Notes under the pieces: model-generated
What the model was told of the DNA's origin: nothing
What the model saw: the letters and a program-made list of their open reading frames with translations, nothing else
Databases searched by the model: none
Part shown: positions 49,345-62,200 of the stretch, piece by piece
How positions within the stretch are numbered: the first letter of the stretch is position 1
Layout: each line of letters starts with the position of its first letter
From: Merluccius polli
Taxonomy: Eukaryota > Chordata > Actinopteri > Gadiformes > Merlucciidae
Direction: 5' to 3'
Length of the DNA stretch: 64,000 bases
NCBI GenBank assembly: GCA_030340625.1
Contig: JAOPHQ010005446.1
Coordinates: 77,001-141,000, forward strand
Translations under genes and position numbers: made by a program

Positions 49345-49732
49345 ACACTTTTAGCTCACACTACTTTGTGTGTGCCTGTAACCAAACGGCAAATGACCAA
49401 GAAATATATGGGTCTGAGTGACTAATACCTGGGTCTGACTAATGCCTAATGTCAGTTAATATGAGATTCATATGGAATGCGGACGTTAACTTATTACTCC
49501 AGTACATAGAGACGATCTTGGTAATGGCATGGCAACGGGGAAGCTTTCTAAACCTAGTCCTCCCGAGTCCGGTCCAAGTTGACAGTTACTAACGTTTCGT
49601 TCAGCACATTCATTTTTAGACCAGTGAAGAGGCTGCTTGCGTCATGGCTGTGGATGTATCGAAAAATAATGCATACCTCTCCAGCCAATCAAAATCGAGT
49701 ATTCACCAGGGCCATTGTATAAGAGACACTTA
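49345..49732 (-). mobile_element. Single-unit copy of the satellite-carrying element
   Basis: In reverse complement this stretch reads: body (49725-49535), exactly one 52-bp unit (about 49530-49480), then the right flank (TTAGTCAGACCC, GGTCATTTGC, GTTTGGTTACAGG). The order is the same as around the arrays at 24.9-27.4 kb. A LINE abuts on its right. Confidence 0.8.
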
Positions 49733-51600
49733 ACCACCACCAGACAAACAACTCGGTTGAGCCTCATCATGGCTGGGGATTTTAATAACGCAAACAGCAA
49801 AAAGGTAATGCCAGACTTTTACCAACACATCACATGCCCCGCCAGAGGGGCAATGACACTGGACCACTGCCACTCACTGATCAAAGACGGCTGCAAAGCT
49901 CAGTCTCTCCTTCCATTCGACAAATCAGATCATGCCGCCATATTGCTTATGCCAAAATATAAACAAAGGCTGAAACAGGAAGCTCTGGTGACGAGGAAAG
50001 GGATGCTCCTCAGGACGCTCTGAGTGATGTAGCCTGGGACATTTTCAAGGACAGCTCAGACAGCATCGACATGTTTGCGGATGTGGTGACGGGATTTATT
50101 GATACTTTGGTGATAAGTGATATTGTGCCTAAGGTATCCATAAAGAACTATCCAGATCAGAAACCATGGGTGGACACTGTCCGTGATGCACTGAACAAAC
50201 ACACTGCTGCATACAATTCTGGGCTTGCAACCGGTAACATGGACTACAAAACAGCTGCATATGACCTACGGAGAGTGGTGAATGAGGCAAAAAGAAGGTA
50301 TGGGGAGTGGAACTTCAGACAGGCGGACACAAGATGTCTGGCAAGGCATGAGGTCTACAAAGGGACAGACCACCATTGTGAGCAGTGACACCTCCCCGGC
50401 TAACGAACTGAACAACTTCTATGTGCGCTTTGAGGCTGGCGGTGCTGGAACGGATTGTGCTTCAAGCTCACAGGCAAAGCCTGCCCTCGCCCCGTAGCGC
50501 TCACCTCTGTGGCAATGAAGTGCTTTGAAAGTCTGATCAGGGACTATATCTGCACTTAACTGCCCAGCACCATGGACCCATTACAGTTCACATACCAACA
50601 GCACCATGGACCTATTACAGCTCACATACCAGTAGCACCATAGACCCATTACAGTTCACATACTGCAGCAACAGTCAATGGACGATGCCATCGCACACAT
50701 ACTGCACACTGCCCTCTATCACCTGGTCAACAAGGGGGGGAAATTATGTGAGAATGCTATTCATAGACTACAGCTCGGCGTTGAAAACCATTATCCCCCC
50801 CAAGCTCGTCACCAAACTCAGGGACCTAGGACTGAACACCTCCCTGTGTAAATGGGTCCTTGACCTCCTGATGGGCAGAACCTAGGTGGTGAGGGTTGGC
50901 AGCCACACCTCATCATCACTGACCCGCAACACGGATGCCCCATCAGGGTTGTGTCCTGAGCCCTCTGCTATACACCCTCTACACACACAACGGTGTGGCC
51001 ACTTTCAGCTCCAACACCGTCGTCAAGTTTGCTGAGGACCCAACAGTGGTGGGCCTGGTCTCCAAAAACTACGGCGAAGGCCTACCCGGAGGAGGTGGAA
51101 AAACCTGGCAGGACAACAACCTCCTCTTGGACGTCGTCAAAGGAGCTGATAGTGGACTTTGGGAAGACGCACATCACCTCGTTGTCCATATCACAGAGGA
51201 CCTAACATGGACCGTTCACGCGGACACCCTGGTGAAAGGAGCACGTCAGCGCCTTGATCACCTCAGGCGTCTGGGGAAATTCAGGGTGTCAGGACTTTCT
51301 ACACGTGCACCTCAGAGAGCCTCCTGACTAGGAGCAGCACCGCCTGGTACGGGAGCAGCGCCCAGAATGAGCGCAGGGCTCTGCAGAGGGTGGTGTGGTC
51401 GGCTTAACGTACCCCAGGGGGGTGCTCTCCAAGACATTTATGCCAGGCCAGGAAAATCAATCAGGATTCCAGCCACCCGAACGATGGCCTCTCCTCCCCA
51501 CTGAGGTTGGGGAAGAGATACTGTATTGGCAGGGCAAATACAGAGAGGCTCAGGCAGAGCTTCTACCCCAGAGCCATACGGTTCCTAAATGAGGACCATA
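49733..51600 (+). pseudogene. LINE ORF2 remnant (L2/CR1-like), endonuclease and RT pieces
   Basis: Broken pieces appear in ORF2 order. They are endonuclease C-terminus (MAGDFNNANSKKV, LDHCHSLIKDG, KSDHAAILLMP, 49751-49965), linker (DALNKHTAAYNSGLATGNMD, 50071-50388), RT core (NYVRMLFIDYSSALKTI, 50738-50885; HQGCVLSPLLYTLYTH, 50935-51070) and thumb region (EDLTWTVHADTLVKGARQRL, 51195-51300). The RT core is interrupted by a deletion, and the catalytic FADD box reads FAED. Several frameshifts and stops make it inactive. A long poly-C tract (51603-51631) follows. Confidence 0.85.
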
Positions 51601-51601
51601 C

Positions 51602-51631
<30 letters not shown>

Positions 51632-51633
<2 letters not shown>

Positions 51634-53061
51634 ATAACAGACTATCACTTACTCTCAGTGAAATACTGCACATCATCACATTTTAACCATATGCTGCTAC
51701 ATACTGCACTGTACATCCAATACTGTTTTTGTACAGCTAAAGCCTCTGTACACATATATATCTAAACTTCATGGCTGTGATTTAATTACATTTTCATTTA
51801 ATATGTATCTATTTTATACAGTATATACTAGTACTTGTGTACTTGTATTTCACCTGTTCACTATTACACTTATTTTATCATCTGTTGTCTAAGCACAGTC
51901 AAAGGAGCACACATAGCAGTACTTTACGAATACAGGCTCTCTCTGGCGCTGTAAATGCTCATGCACAGGCATTGAAATGCACACACACACACAAAGTCAA
52001 ACTAATCCAAACTTTTTTTTGTCCCCAAAGGATCTCCTACACGAAATGTGTTTTCTTATACTTTTTTATCCATCCGCTCCATCAGCCCATTTAACAAGGG
52101 TGGATGGTTCCCCTGATCCGGGGTCTCTATAATTGCCGATGCCTCCAGTTGCAGCACTGACTCACCTCTCCTGCGGCTCCAAGCCTAAATCTAATGCCAC
52201 TGAGTACGACTGCATGCCATTAATTACGGTGACAGGGAAGAGGAACGAGGCCACCGCATACCAAAACTAGCCAGTGCCTGGATGTCTCTCACTGGGGCTT
52301 GGCGGCGGGGGAAAAGAAAGAAGAAGAGTTCAGTGTTATCTTATCGAAGTGTCAGGAGAGTTGTCGGTTCTTCGGGTGACAGAAGAAGACAACACACAGT
52401 GGGGGCAAACGAGGATCCAAAAGCAGCTCACTTGATCACCCACCCGTGTGTGTCTGTGTGCATGTGTTATTGTGTATGTGTGCTTACAATACCATAACAG
52501 CTTTTTTATGTATAGATGGAGAAAAATAACTACAATTTGTAATGAATAAATAAATCTATATTTTTTTGTGGCTTTACTGATTCATCTTCTTGCCGTTAAG
52601 ATTTAAATCCTCAGTTCAAGGTTTTCTATCCTCGTCTTTGTGAAACCTTGTCTTTGTGAAACCATTCAAACAAAGACATGAATAACGACAGTTGTGAATG
52701 AAGATTAGTGGTTTAGTCATCATTTACTCATAACGGAGAAACATGTGCGAGAGAAAGCTGTCATTGTGGAATTTATCTTGATTCAGTATTCAAAACCTGT
52801 AATGTCCCATTTGACTGTTCATTGTGTGTCAAATATGTGTATGAAAGGGTTGGTAGAGGACCAGTAACGATCCGTGTGGAAGTAAAGTCATTGCATAATT
52901 ACAACACTACACTTAAGCACCGGTCAAGATCACTCACTGCCAAGATCTCACCAGTATCAAACAGGCTTTTGTAATTACAGTATTGGCTAATGGACTGGCT
53001 TGAAAAACTAGCGCAACTGAATGTGCATGCCAAGGACTATCAACTGTGAACCATTTAAGAT
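51632..53061. other. No gene recognised
   Basis: AT-rich non-coding DNA. A short 22-bp duplication (TCTTTGTGAAACC) lies near 52634-52660. Confidence 0.5.
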
Positions 53062-53314
53062 GGGCAGCAGTGGCTCAGGAGGTAGAGCGGGTTGCCTAGT
53101 AATCGCAAGGTTGCTGCTTCGATCCCTGGCTACTCATAGCTAAGTGTCGAGGTGTCCCTGAGCAAGACACCTAACCCCTAACTGCTCCCGGTGAGCTAGC
53201 TGTCGCCTTGCATTCAATGTGTGAATGTGAGTGAATGTGAATGTGAAGCAATAATTTTAAAGCGCTTCAAGTGGCCACTGGTCAGAAAAGCGCTCTATAC
53301 ATGCAGTCCACATT
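53062..53314 (+). mobile_element. tRNA-derived SINE
   Basis: The head has polymerase III boxes: A box TGGCTCAGGAGGTAGAGCGG and B box GCTTCGATCCC. The body contains GTGTCCCTGAGCAAGACACC and CTAACTGCTCCCGGTGAGCT. The tail ends AAAAGCGCTCTATACATGCA. This structure is a common teleost SINE type (V-SINE-like tail, family not certain). It lacks a clear poly-A or target duplication. Confidence 0.85.
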
Positions 53315-55813
53315 GCACACAAAGCACATTGCAGCAGTTGACCTTGCCACCGAAGTGGCTTTGCTGGGCTCCTCCGATACAGGTGGAGTTGGTTTATCAA
53401 CTACACACACTCCACGCACACGAAAGAGGTAATCTTTAGTCAAGTAGTGGGCTAATTATTATACATTATTACTGAAGATTGTCAGTGCATTTAACCTGCT
53501 GTATCTTGGGGGCAAATTTGGCACATGTGTATCCTCATTGTGCTATGCCGACTGTGATCCATGGCAGTTGATTCTGTGATGATAACAGAGATAAACCAGC
53601 ATGGAGGAATCAATATTGTCAGAAACGGCATGCGTGGATGGGAAAGATAAGCCAAAACACAAGGTTTTGCTCTTTCTCTGAATTGCTTTGTAAACCCTGG
53701 AGATAACGGTATTGAGCCATTCTGTTTTCCTGATGCATGTTAATGGCACGCTAAAAATATACACCCCACCCCCCTCCTCTCCTCTCTTACTCAACATGTG
53801 TGGGTCGTGGGTCAAGTGTGGTGGCTCTTGCTCCACACAGCCTATTATCACAGTGCAAAGCAGAAACAACACTCAACCTACTATTTCTGGATGACCAATC
53901 AGCCAGAAACTGTTACGACTGCTTCATTGTCTTAGGCTTTGGGCAACATGTCCATGTCACATTACGCATTTCATTCCCTTGCTGCTCATCTCATAACAAA
54001 GACACTTCTTCGGTTTGGTCTGCCCTCGGGCCTTGATTCAAACTGATTCACGAGGCATACTAAATACATTATTATAATTTAAATGCATAAATGACTGTTT
54101 GCAAGTGTGTGTCAGAGTCACAGCTCCGATGAAGTTCACATGATTGGTATCATATAATGGCAGGAGTAATCCAAAGCATATATTACATTCAAAGCATGTG
54201 TGAGGCTGAACACAATATTATTCATTTGTACCCTTACCATACCGTCTAACTGCCTTTGGGCACCATAACCTCAATCAAGTATGTGCCTATATTTGAATAA
54301 TATTTGTGTAAAATAAAAATAATAACAATACAAATTAAAGCACATTTTTATTTACCCTGCGTGGTTAGGCAGTGACTCTCATTTCATTGAGTATGATGAT
54401 GACATTATGTTTTACACTAAATACAACCTTTCTCTTATCATTTTTTTAATTAACATATGGCCTGCATTCTTACAAACAAAGTCTGTTAGGAGTGTCACTG
54501 TCAAGGTCACACAAACAACATCTGCCCAACAAACAACAGCAACAACTGTTTTCATCAAGGTCAAAAAAACAATACTACTTAATAAAACTCTGCTACCTAT
54601 TGCCAAAGAAAAGTCCAATTTCCCTGAATAGGGAACAAAGACCCTTGGCATCTGAATGCACTGTCGCATCACAAAGACATTACACTAGATCAGTCCACAC
54701 AGCCTTCAGAGAAAGACCACTTCCATTAGGTAATGTTGTCTGTATTGCCATTAAATGAATAAGGGCTCAATGTTTGGCTTGCAAGGGTGCCGTTTCTTGG
54801 GGAAAGTTGGAAAACATGTCCACCTGCGTCACCGTGGGGACGGCTAATGTCAGAGTGGTTTTTGACCCGGGGGGGGGGGGGGGGGGGGGGGGGGGGCTCT
54901 AGATGCTATGTACACAGTGGGAGACATTGACCTCCATCCACCTCCACCCCTCCTCCACCAAGTGTGTGCACACACACACACACACACACACACACCACCC
55001 ACAAACACACACACACACAAACACATGTCACCCATTGAAGGCTAATCCCCAGCAGAAGCATTGACCAGTTGATTTGGTTTAGTCATAAATACAATCCTTG
55101 AAAACTTTGACGTATTAAAAAAATAACACAATAACAACTAACAAAAATACCCCTGGCACGACAACTTTCTGTTCTTTTACTGTAATGCAACAGTTTATTG
55201 AACAGCATTTGGCTGTTTACATACATAGTTTCTAAATGAGACCAGATTGTCTAATAACATAATAATACAAAACTGGTATTGCAGTTATACACGCATGCCC
55301 TCTGAGGAATGCCTTTCAACTCTGCTGATGGGAAATCCTCAAATAAGAATTGTACTCGTACCTGTATATACATTTATAGGTTAGTGTACTTCTTGTCCTG
55401 GGCCACTGGCAGGAGTGGGAAGAGTTAATATCCATGTTCACATCATGAAGAGAAAACAGCAGATTATATTTAACCAAACTTAATTTGCGCTAAATTATGT
55501 GGTATGTTGGCCAATGTACCAAATACTTTCCATTTCTTTAAAAGGTACCATCCGAACACAACAACACATCTCTTTTGTTTGTACCGTTTATTATGGTAAT
55601 AACACAACAGACCACTGTTAAACACAAGACCATGACTCGTCGTATCGTGCCGTCCTTCCCATCCCTTCACCCTGCCCATCTCCTCTTCAACTCCTCAACG
55701 CCATGATGAGATGTTTGCTATTTTGTCTTTCACACGCTAACCGAGCCCGGTGCTATTTTCTAAACATGCATCACAAATGTCACCTCGGCTGCTCTCCGCT
55801 GTTAAACCTAATA

Positions 55814-55844
<31 letters not shown>

Positions 55845-56859
55845 CTCTCGCTCTCTCTCTCTGTTCACAGAGATTTCATTAATTACCCCGAAGCACCTGT
55901 CCTCCCTCACCTCACCCCCCACCACCCGCTACCACCACCGCCAGGTTGTCATAATCTAAACACACAGAATAATTCAGTAATTCAGTATCCCCCCCCCCCC
56001 CCCCCCCTCCACACGCACACACCCACCTCAGTGTCATTGTGGGGGAGACATTACTGAATGATGGCGGTCTATTAGGAAGCCAGGTGGGGTCCCGTGCATC
56101 ACGCCAGCTACAGATGTCTCGGTAACGTCTGACCGGCCACCGGTGCAGAATTATGGTAATGTGGGGGGGAAATAATGACGCAAATGTGTGTGTTTGTCGT
56201 TCGCCACCCATCACAAATCGCCCCTCTTGCTCTGTTACGCAGCGTTGGGGGATACGTAATGGGGCCATTCAGGGCTGGCAAATTCACACGACGAGATGAA
56301 TGAATAAAAATAAATAAATAATAATAATAACAATAATAATCCAGCATCAGATGATCATTTGTATTGTTTTTGTGCAGTGCTTTATACAGATGGCTTTTTG
56401 TGCTCATTCAAAACAGCTGTTTCTGAGGGTTTCTGTGATTTACAGTTAACAACAAGGGAGTCATGTGTGTTAGTGTACCATTCCCAGAGGGGATGTTTCT
56501 CCAGAGATGCAGTATCTCGCGAAGGTCATGAACTCCAATGTGACATCCAGTGGAAGAAAAAACCCAGATCCCCTGTATAGACAACAGATAGAAGTTTGCT
56601 TTGTGCGCCCGTATGTTTGAGTGCATCTGTGTGAGTGTTTGTGTGTGTGTGTGTGTGTGCGCCTGCGCACTTGCATGTGTTTACATATGGGCAACTAACC
56701 ATGTGTATATTTGTGCACATGTCACTTTTATGACCTCATTAGTCTCTGTGTAATGATTACATTACCTGCATCACAGACTGCCGCTTAAAATTGTGTCTGG
56801 CGTCCATGGGGCGTTTTCCTTTTTTTCGTGTGTGTGTGTGTATGTGTATGTGTATGTAT

Positions 56860-56899
<40 letters not shown>

Positions 56900-57166
56900 G
56901 GTTTACAGCTGTGGCAGTGCTGAATGTCCCCTAGCTGAGGCGCATACATTGCACACATGCACATGTCAGGCCGCATACACACTCCTCTTCCCCTGGCAGA
57001 CGCGTGGTGCTCAGCGGTGCATGACACGCTTGCACGTGGACCGCTCTCCTCTTTGCAACGCATTCGCAAGACAAGTCTGTTAAGGTGTAAATAATGTACG
57101 AGTCTCTCTGCCTTTTTTATACCATCCAAACTATGTGAAGTCATGGGAAAGGCGAACATGCTGTGG
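53315..57166. other. No gene recognised; several simple repeats
   Basis: Simple repeats are a G tract at 54870-54897, (CA)n at about 54968-54995, (CT)n at about 55817-55862, poly-C at about 55989-56007, and (GT)n at about 56638-56660 and 56826-56897. Between them no conserved coding segment is seen. Confidence 0.6.
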
Positions 57167-57281
57167 ACATCCGTTAAGCCAGACCTAGTCTGGCTTAACG
57201 GATGTAAGTTGTTGGTATATGGCTGCCCAAGCCTGCCATTGGGCGACTATTTCAGTCGCCCAATGGCAGGCTTGGGCAGCC
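57167..57281. other. Two adjacent perfect hairpins
   Basis: ACATCCGTTAAGCCAGAC (57167-57184) pairs exactly with 57188-57205 around CTA. A few bases on, 57221-57248 pairs exactly over 28 bp with 57254-57281 around ATTTC, and near-perfectly for a further 8 bp outwards. There is no ORF. It may be a young foldback/MITE pair or a hairpin RNA source. Confidence 0.85.
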
Positions 57282-58150
57282 TTATACCAGGTTCTGGGCG
57301 GGCTTATACCTTATACTAGCAACCTACACGCTGAAAATTGCAAGTTTTGCCAAAGATCGCCAGGGCTCGCCTCCCCACAAGTCCCCCCCCCAGACACCAT
57401 TTTGAAAGGGCACCGTAGCGGCATCCCGGGCTTAGCGCCGCCCAAGACGATTGTGATTAGTTAAAGAAATACAAACAACACAGAGTGTTTTTTTTCCCCC
57501 TATACCAGAATGGCAGTGAGTAGAGCCAGACCTTTCTCCAGTGCTGGCACAGCGCTTAAACTAAGTGTGGAGATAGGGCTGGCTATGCAAGACTAATGGA
57601 GACCAGACCCCAAGCCGCGTGGCTCTATAGGATTCGCCTCATGAATTGACGCCTGCGTGTTTTGCTCCTTGAAAACGGAGTGAACAACACGCTGTGGTGA
57701 ATTCATTCATAATGGGCTCACTGGCAACATGGAGCGAAGAAAGAACCGTTTATGGAAGAGGAATGAGTCTCGAAATGATGGCAGGGGGTTGAGCGTTCAG
57801 TTCATTGTACACCCCGTTGTGTTTTGTTTTTTTTAACCCACACCTCCGCTCTCTCTGTGTGATGGCACAGGGATGGGTGGCTGTGTGCTGCTGGGTCTGC
57901 AAGACTAGTGCGAAACCAGGTGGTGCATTGTTTCATTCGCCTCCTTTGCCAGCAAACAGGTGACGTTGGAGCTGCATCACCTGTGGCTAGCTGCAGCGCT
58001 AATGGCTCATTGCGTGAAGGTAGATCCCGCTGACAGAAGCAAATCATAGGAGTAGCGCCATCAGTCCTAACAGACAAGGTTTACATAACTATGAAATGTG
58101 TGTGTGCGTGCACGCGTGTGTGTTGTAGTGTGTGTGTGTGTGTGTGTGTT

Positions 58151-58192
<42 letters not shown>

Positions 58193-58466
58193 CTTGCCGT
58201 ACCCTTTCACTTAAAGCCTTCTAGTCCCTCTCTGCCTCTCCTCCTCTTGTTGTGATATTGTCCCTCCTTCTTGAAGCTCCTGACCTCACAACGTTTTCCT
58301 GTGGATGAGCTGTTCAGGTCCAGGTCGGCATATCATACATTTGTCATGAACAGAGCACTTAACAGATTGCTCAGCGCCTCAAATGTTTGTTGAATTTTTC
58401 AGCACCCAAAATGATTTCTGGAGGCAGCAGAGCGGTGACATACCAAGACTCAGACTCACACATGCA

Positions 58467-58498
<32 letters not shown>

Positions 58499-58959
58499 TC
58501 CATACATACACATACATACACGCATACACACACATGTATTTACATTTGAATTACAGTCATTTATGTTCTGTTGAGCATGGAGGGGATCACACACACACAC
58601 ACACACGCCGGCCCAAATCCCTCAAGAGAAGTGGATCAGTACAAGCTTTTCTTTAAATACAAGCTTTTAGCCGGTTTCTTTTGCAGTTCCAGAGTGGGTC
58701 GAGCGGTTCATCGGACCGATCTTCCAGAAGTCTGCTGGTGTCTGCTGGTCGTGACTGGGGACCCTCCTCTCTCTTCTCTACCACTGTAGCGTTTGATGAA
58801 CTCCAGACTGATGACCTGGATCACAGAGTAGATCCACTCCACAGAGCATTCACATGGCAGCGGGGGGGGGGGGGGGATTATGATACGTAAACAGCCGCTC
58901 CAACCAATCTCGCCGACCGTAGGAGCAGAGCAGCGACTAGATAGTAGCCTCGGTAGAAG
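57282..58959. other. No gene recognised; (GT)n and (CA)n repeats
   Basis: (GT)n at about 58122-58191, (CA)n at about 58469-58498, CA at 58588-58606 and a G tract at 58861-58875. A possible splice acceptor before 58686 (TTTTGCAG) has no supported coding frame after it. Confidence 0.5.
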
Positions 58960-59228
58960 CTACACTTTAAAATACGCGCGGAGAGCCGCGGAGAGCCGCG
59001 GTAGCACGTGAGCCGAGCAAACGGGGTGCCGTCATTATTCAACAGGAACTTTTGATAAACATCACAGGGATTATTCCCCGGTTTATTTTTGGGACTTCTA
59101 TTTTTACTGGGCCGTACTGGACTTGACCCTGAATCATTAAACACTGTCAGGTGTCTCTTAGTGTGGACAGCAGAGTGCACTTGTGGCCCAACGCATGTGG
59201 CAAGGGGCCAGGGGATTCTGCAGTTAAA
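58960..59228 (+). other. Candidate non-coding exon ending in a consensus donor
   Basis: A CpG-rich stretch with GGAGAGCCGC duplicated and a CACGTG E-box (59008-59013) leads into a segment ending TTAAA|GTAAGC at 59228. It could be an alternative first exon of the same unidentified plus-strand gene as at 42.3 kb. The evidence is composition and one donor only. Confidence 0.25.
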
Positions 59229-62200
59229 GTAAGCACGGGATAAACCTTTACATTTTTTTTCGATCTCGTCATTTTTGTTTCTACAGTTTTATTATTCAAA
59301 TATGCAGCAATTTGGGCCAAAAACGAAATCTTATTTCACATCAAAAATCGTGAATGCAAAGGTTTTGGATTTGGTCATTTTTTCCGTGGCGATGACTACT
59401 TGGGAAAGGTGTCCGGCTTTCTAACAGACTTGATAATAATATGGTATCATATCCCCCCCCCCCCCTCCCTCCCCCATTGTATAAAGCCATGGGCCAATCT
59501 TGGAGAGTAGGACCAATCGTGTAGAGCACTGTCTACTGAGGGCGACTGTCCTCTCATAAGTGAATGGCAGGATGACTGATGGAGGCGCTCTTGTGGGCTA
59601 TATGCTCTGGTACGCCGGACCGCAGCCTTCTGTCTCCTGGCGGACGTTGCTTGTTTGTATACTGTCACCGTAATGATGTGTTATGAGAGGGAGTCTGTGT
59701 CCACGGGCGAAAAGAAACAGCCGGAGAAACAAACCTCGAAAGCCTGTTTTTAAGCCATGTCTGGTGCCCCTCTCTTTATATGATTGTATTGTCACTTACT
59801 TTGTTAGTATCGTAATTGCTATTGTGTTTTTGATGTGATGCTGCTGTATCCCCATAATTTGCCCTCGGGCATTAGTCTGTCTGTCTGTCTCAGTTTGTTC
59901 TCTGACGTTAATAATCAACACGTTAGACTGCACAGAAACGCGTGCTTATCATTCATCCGCACCTTCACTTTATCTTCTTCATCATGTTCTTCCTCTGCCT
60001 ATTAGTATTCAAATTACTGTTGTTTTTTCTGCATATTTTGGTCTTGATTCAGACGTTTTCACTGTCTCGTTCTCTGGACAAACAGCCAAACGGTAAAATA
60101 GGAGTAGAGAGAAATGTTTTGACAGCACAAAAATGAGGTTGGTACCAAACGTTGTTATCGCACAAATTAAGCTTTTCTCAAAATGCTACACAAACATTTT
60201 TCCGCAGACAACCTTCTGTTTGGTCCATAATGGCAAATTGCTGGTGTTGACAGTTTGTTCCCTGTGTATCTCAGACAGACCGAGTAAAGCCTCCACTAAC
60301 TGTCACAGAGAGAACAAGTGAAGATTTATGACCTTGACAACACGCTGTCACATCAAATTCAAAAGAGCAAACTTTCCTTAGCTTTTTTACCTGCCCCTGT
60401 GACATTGTCGGTACAGCACTACTACACGCTGTCTGGGTTTTGGGTTTTCTTACGTGCTTGGATTAAAAAAGCTGACTGCAATCGCTGCGGGACAACAGGG
60501 AGGGGTCACTTTCATCTTGCTGTTGTGCTTTCAGGGGTATATATTTTTTTATTTGTTCACGTTATCTCGCTCGGTAGGCATTGGGTTTGCTCTCCGCACA
60601 GCGGGACCTGTGGGTTTTGAAACTATTAACAAAATGTACAGATGAAAGAGAGAGAGCGCAGTGGAGAGAGGGAGAGAGTGAATTGAAAGAGACCCTGGAA
60701 TCTATAGACAATGAAATCTCGCCATGGCGCGCTATGTCGTACCTCAACGTACCTCACGTCTCGATCTCCGGCCCTGTGTTCATTAGGAGGAGAGCGTACC
60801 ACATGGGTGGAGGCCGCTAACAGGATGCGCACTGCGAGGACAAGCTCAGCGCGGTTCTTGCTTTGATCGCGTGTCCTGGGTTGGCCTGTTAAGGTCAGAT
60901 GAAAGGGATGCTGTGACACCGCAGCATCCCTTGTGTTGCTGACACAGTGAGACATCCTAAAGATCTGAAACACAATATGTGAACGCTGTGCTGAACAGCT
61001 CTCTGGTTCAAAGGAAGACATCACCATCGTTGATGTTCTGTACGTGTACTATAGTGTATCTAAATCACAGAAAGTATGTTTTCTGGCGGTTATTTGGCGG
61101 GTGAGCCTGGGCCAATTGCATTTCATGAAAGTAAAACACATCTGTTGAAGATAAGCCACTGATAAATTGAAGTAACATGAGTAGAATGGAATGTGTTTCC
61201 AAGTGTATAAAGACTGAGCAAATGTCGGAAAATATACAAAATCAATTTTTTCGCAACCAAAAAACATACTTCTCATGCCTTTTGTTAAAAAAATGAAATT
61301 GACATAAAAATGTTGTGCTGCACACAGCAGCGATAGGCCAAAGTAACACTATGATAAACCAAGCTGACTACAAGAGATGTAGGCGAACTTGCAGCCCATC
61401 AAAGTCTCTTTGATGAAGTATAGGTAGGTACCTCTCTGTGGGCCTAACCAGCGTGTCAACAGAGAGGCATCAGCAATTCACAATCATATTTCCAGCCCCA
61501 CGTAGAACAGCTCATGAAAGAGTCATCCCACACTTTAGCTGACACAAACACATACACACAAAATAAAATCCATAGACGCACCTGTACAGGTGCGATTCAT
61601 ATGTTATGCAACTCTCCCAGTCCCGATCTGATGATGCTCTACCCACTCACAGTCCAAAGGATCTCTCTATCTCTAATCATGAAATAACCATAACACACAC
61701 ACACACACACATACACATCCATGTTGTACACTTCATACCACTGTCTAACTTCATGCTCAAGACAATGATCAATGCATGCTAATAAAAAGGTACATTAATT
61801 CCAGTTTAATAAATAAGATAAAGATAAGAGCGTGTGAGGCGTAGAGGTGGGTCTTTATTCATGTTGCCTGGTGCCTCATTGATGGATCTGTGGAAACCAG
61901 ACCATCAAACACTATTGAGCAGTTTGAATATGAGCAACAGCAGGCACCGCAGTGGACCAAGGTTGGTGCAGTATGCATTACTTGTCTACTGAATAACTTC
62001 ATGTCAGAAACATATCATAGCAACTAATATAGGGAGATTGGTCATGGCGGGTCTTAAAAACAAAATAACATTTACTTCAAATAAATTCATATTACATTAT
62101 ATTAAATGTTTTTCAAGTGTATTGCTAATTAAAATATATGGTTGAATTCAAAAATCCACATTAATGAAACGCTTAATAAGGCTCTTTAGCTGGATAATGA

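Noticed and set aside
53062..53135. tRNA gene
   Set aside because: The A and B boxes belong to a SINE head. The arms do not fold into a full cloverleaf and the sequence continues into a SINE body and tail.
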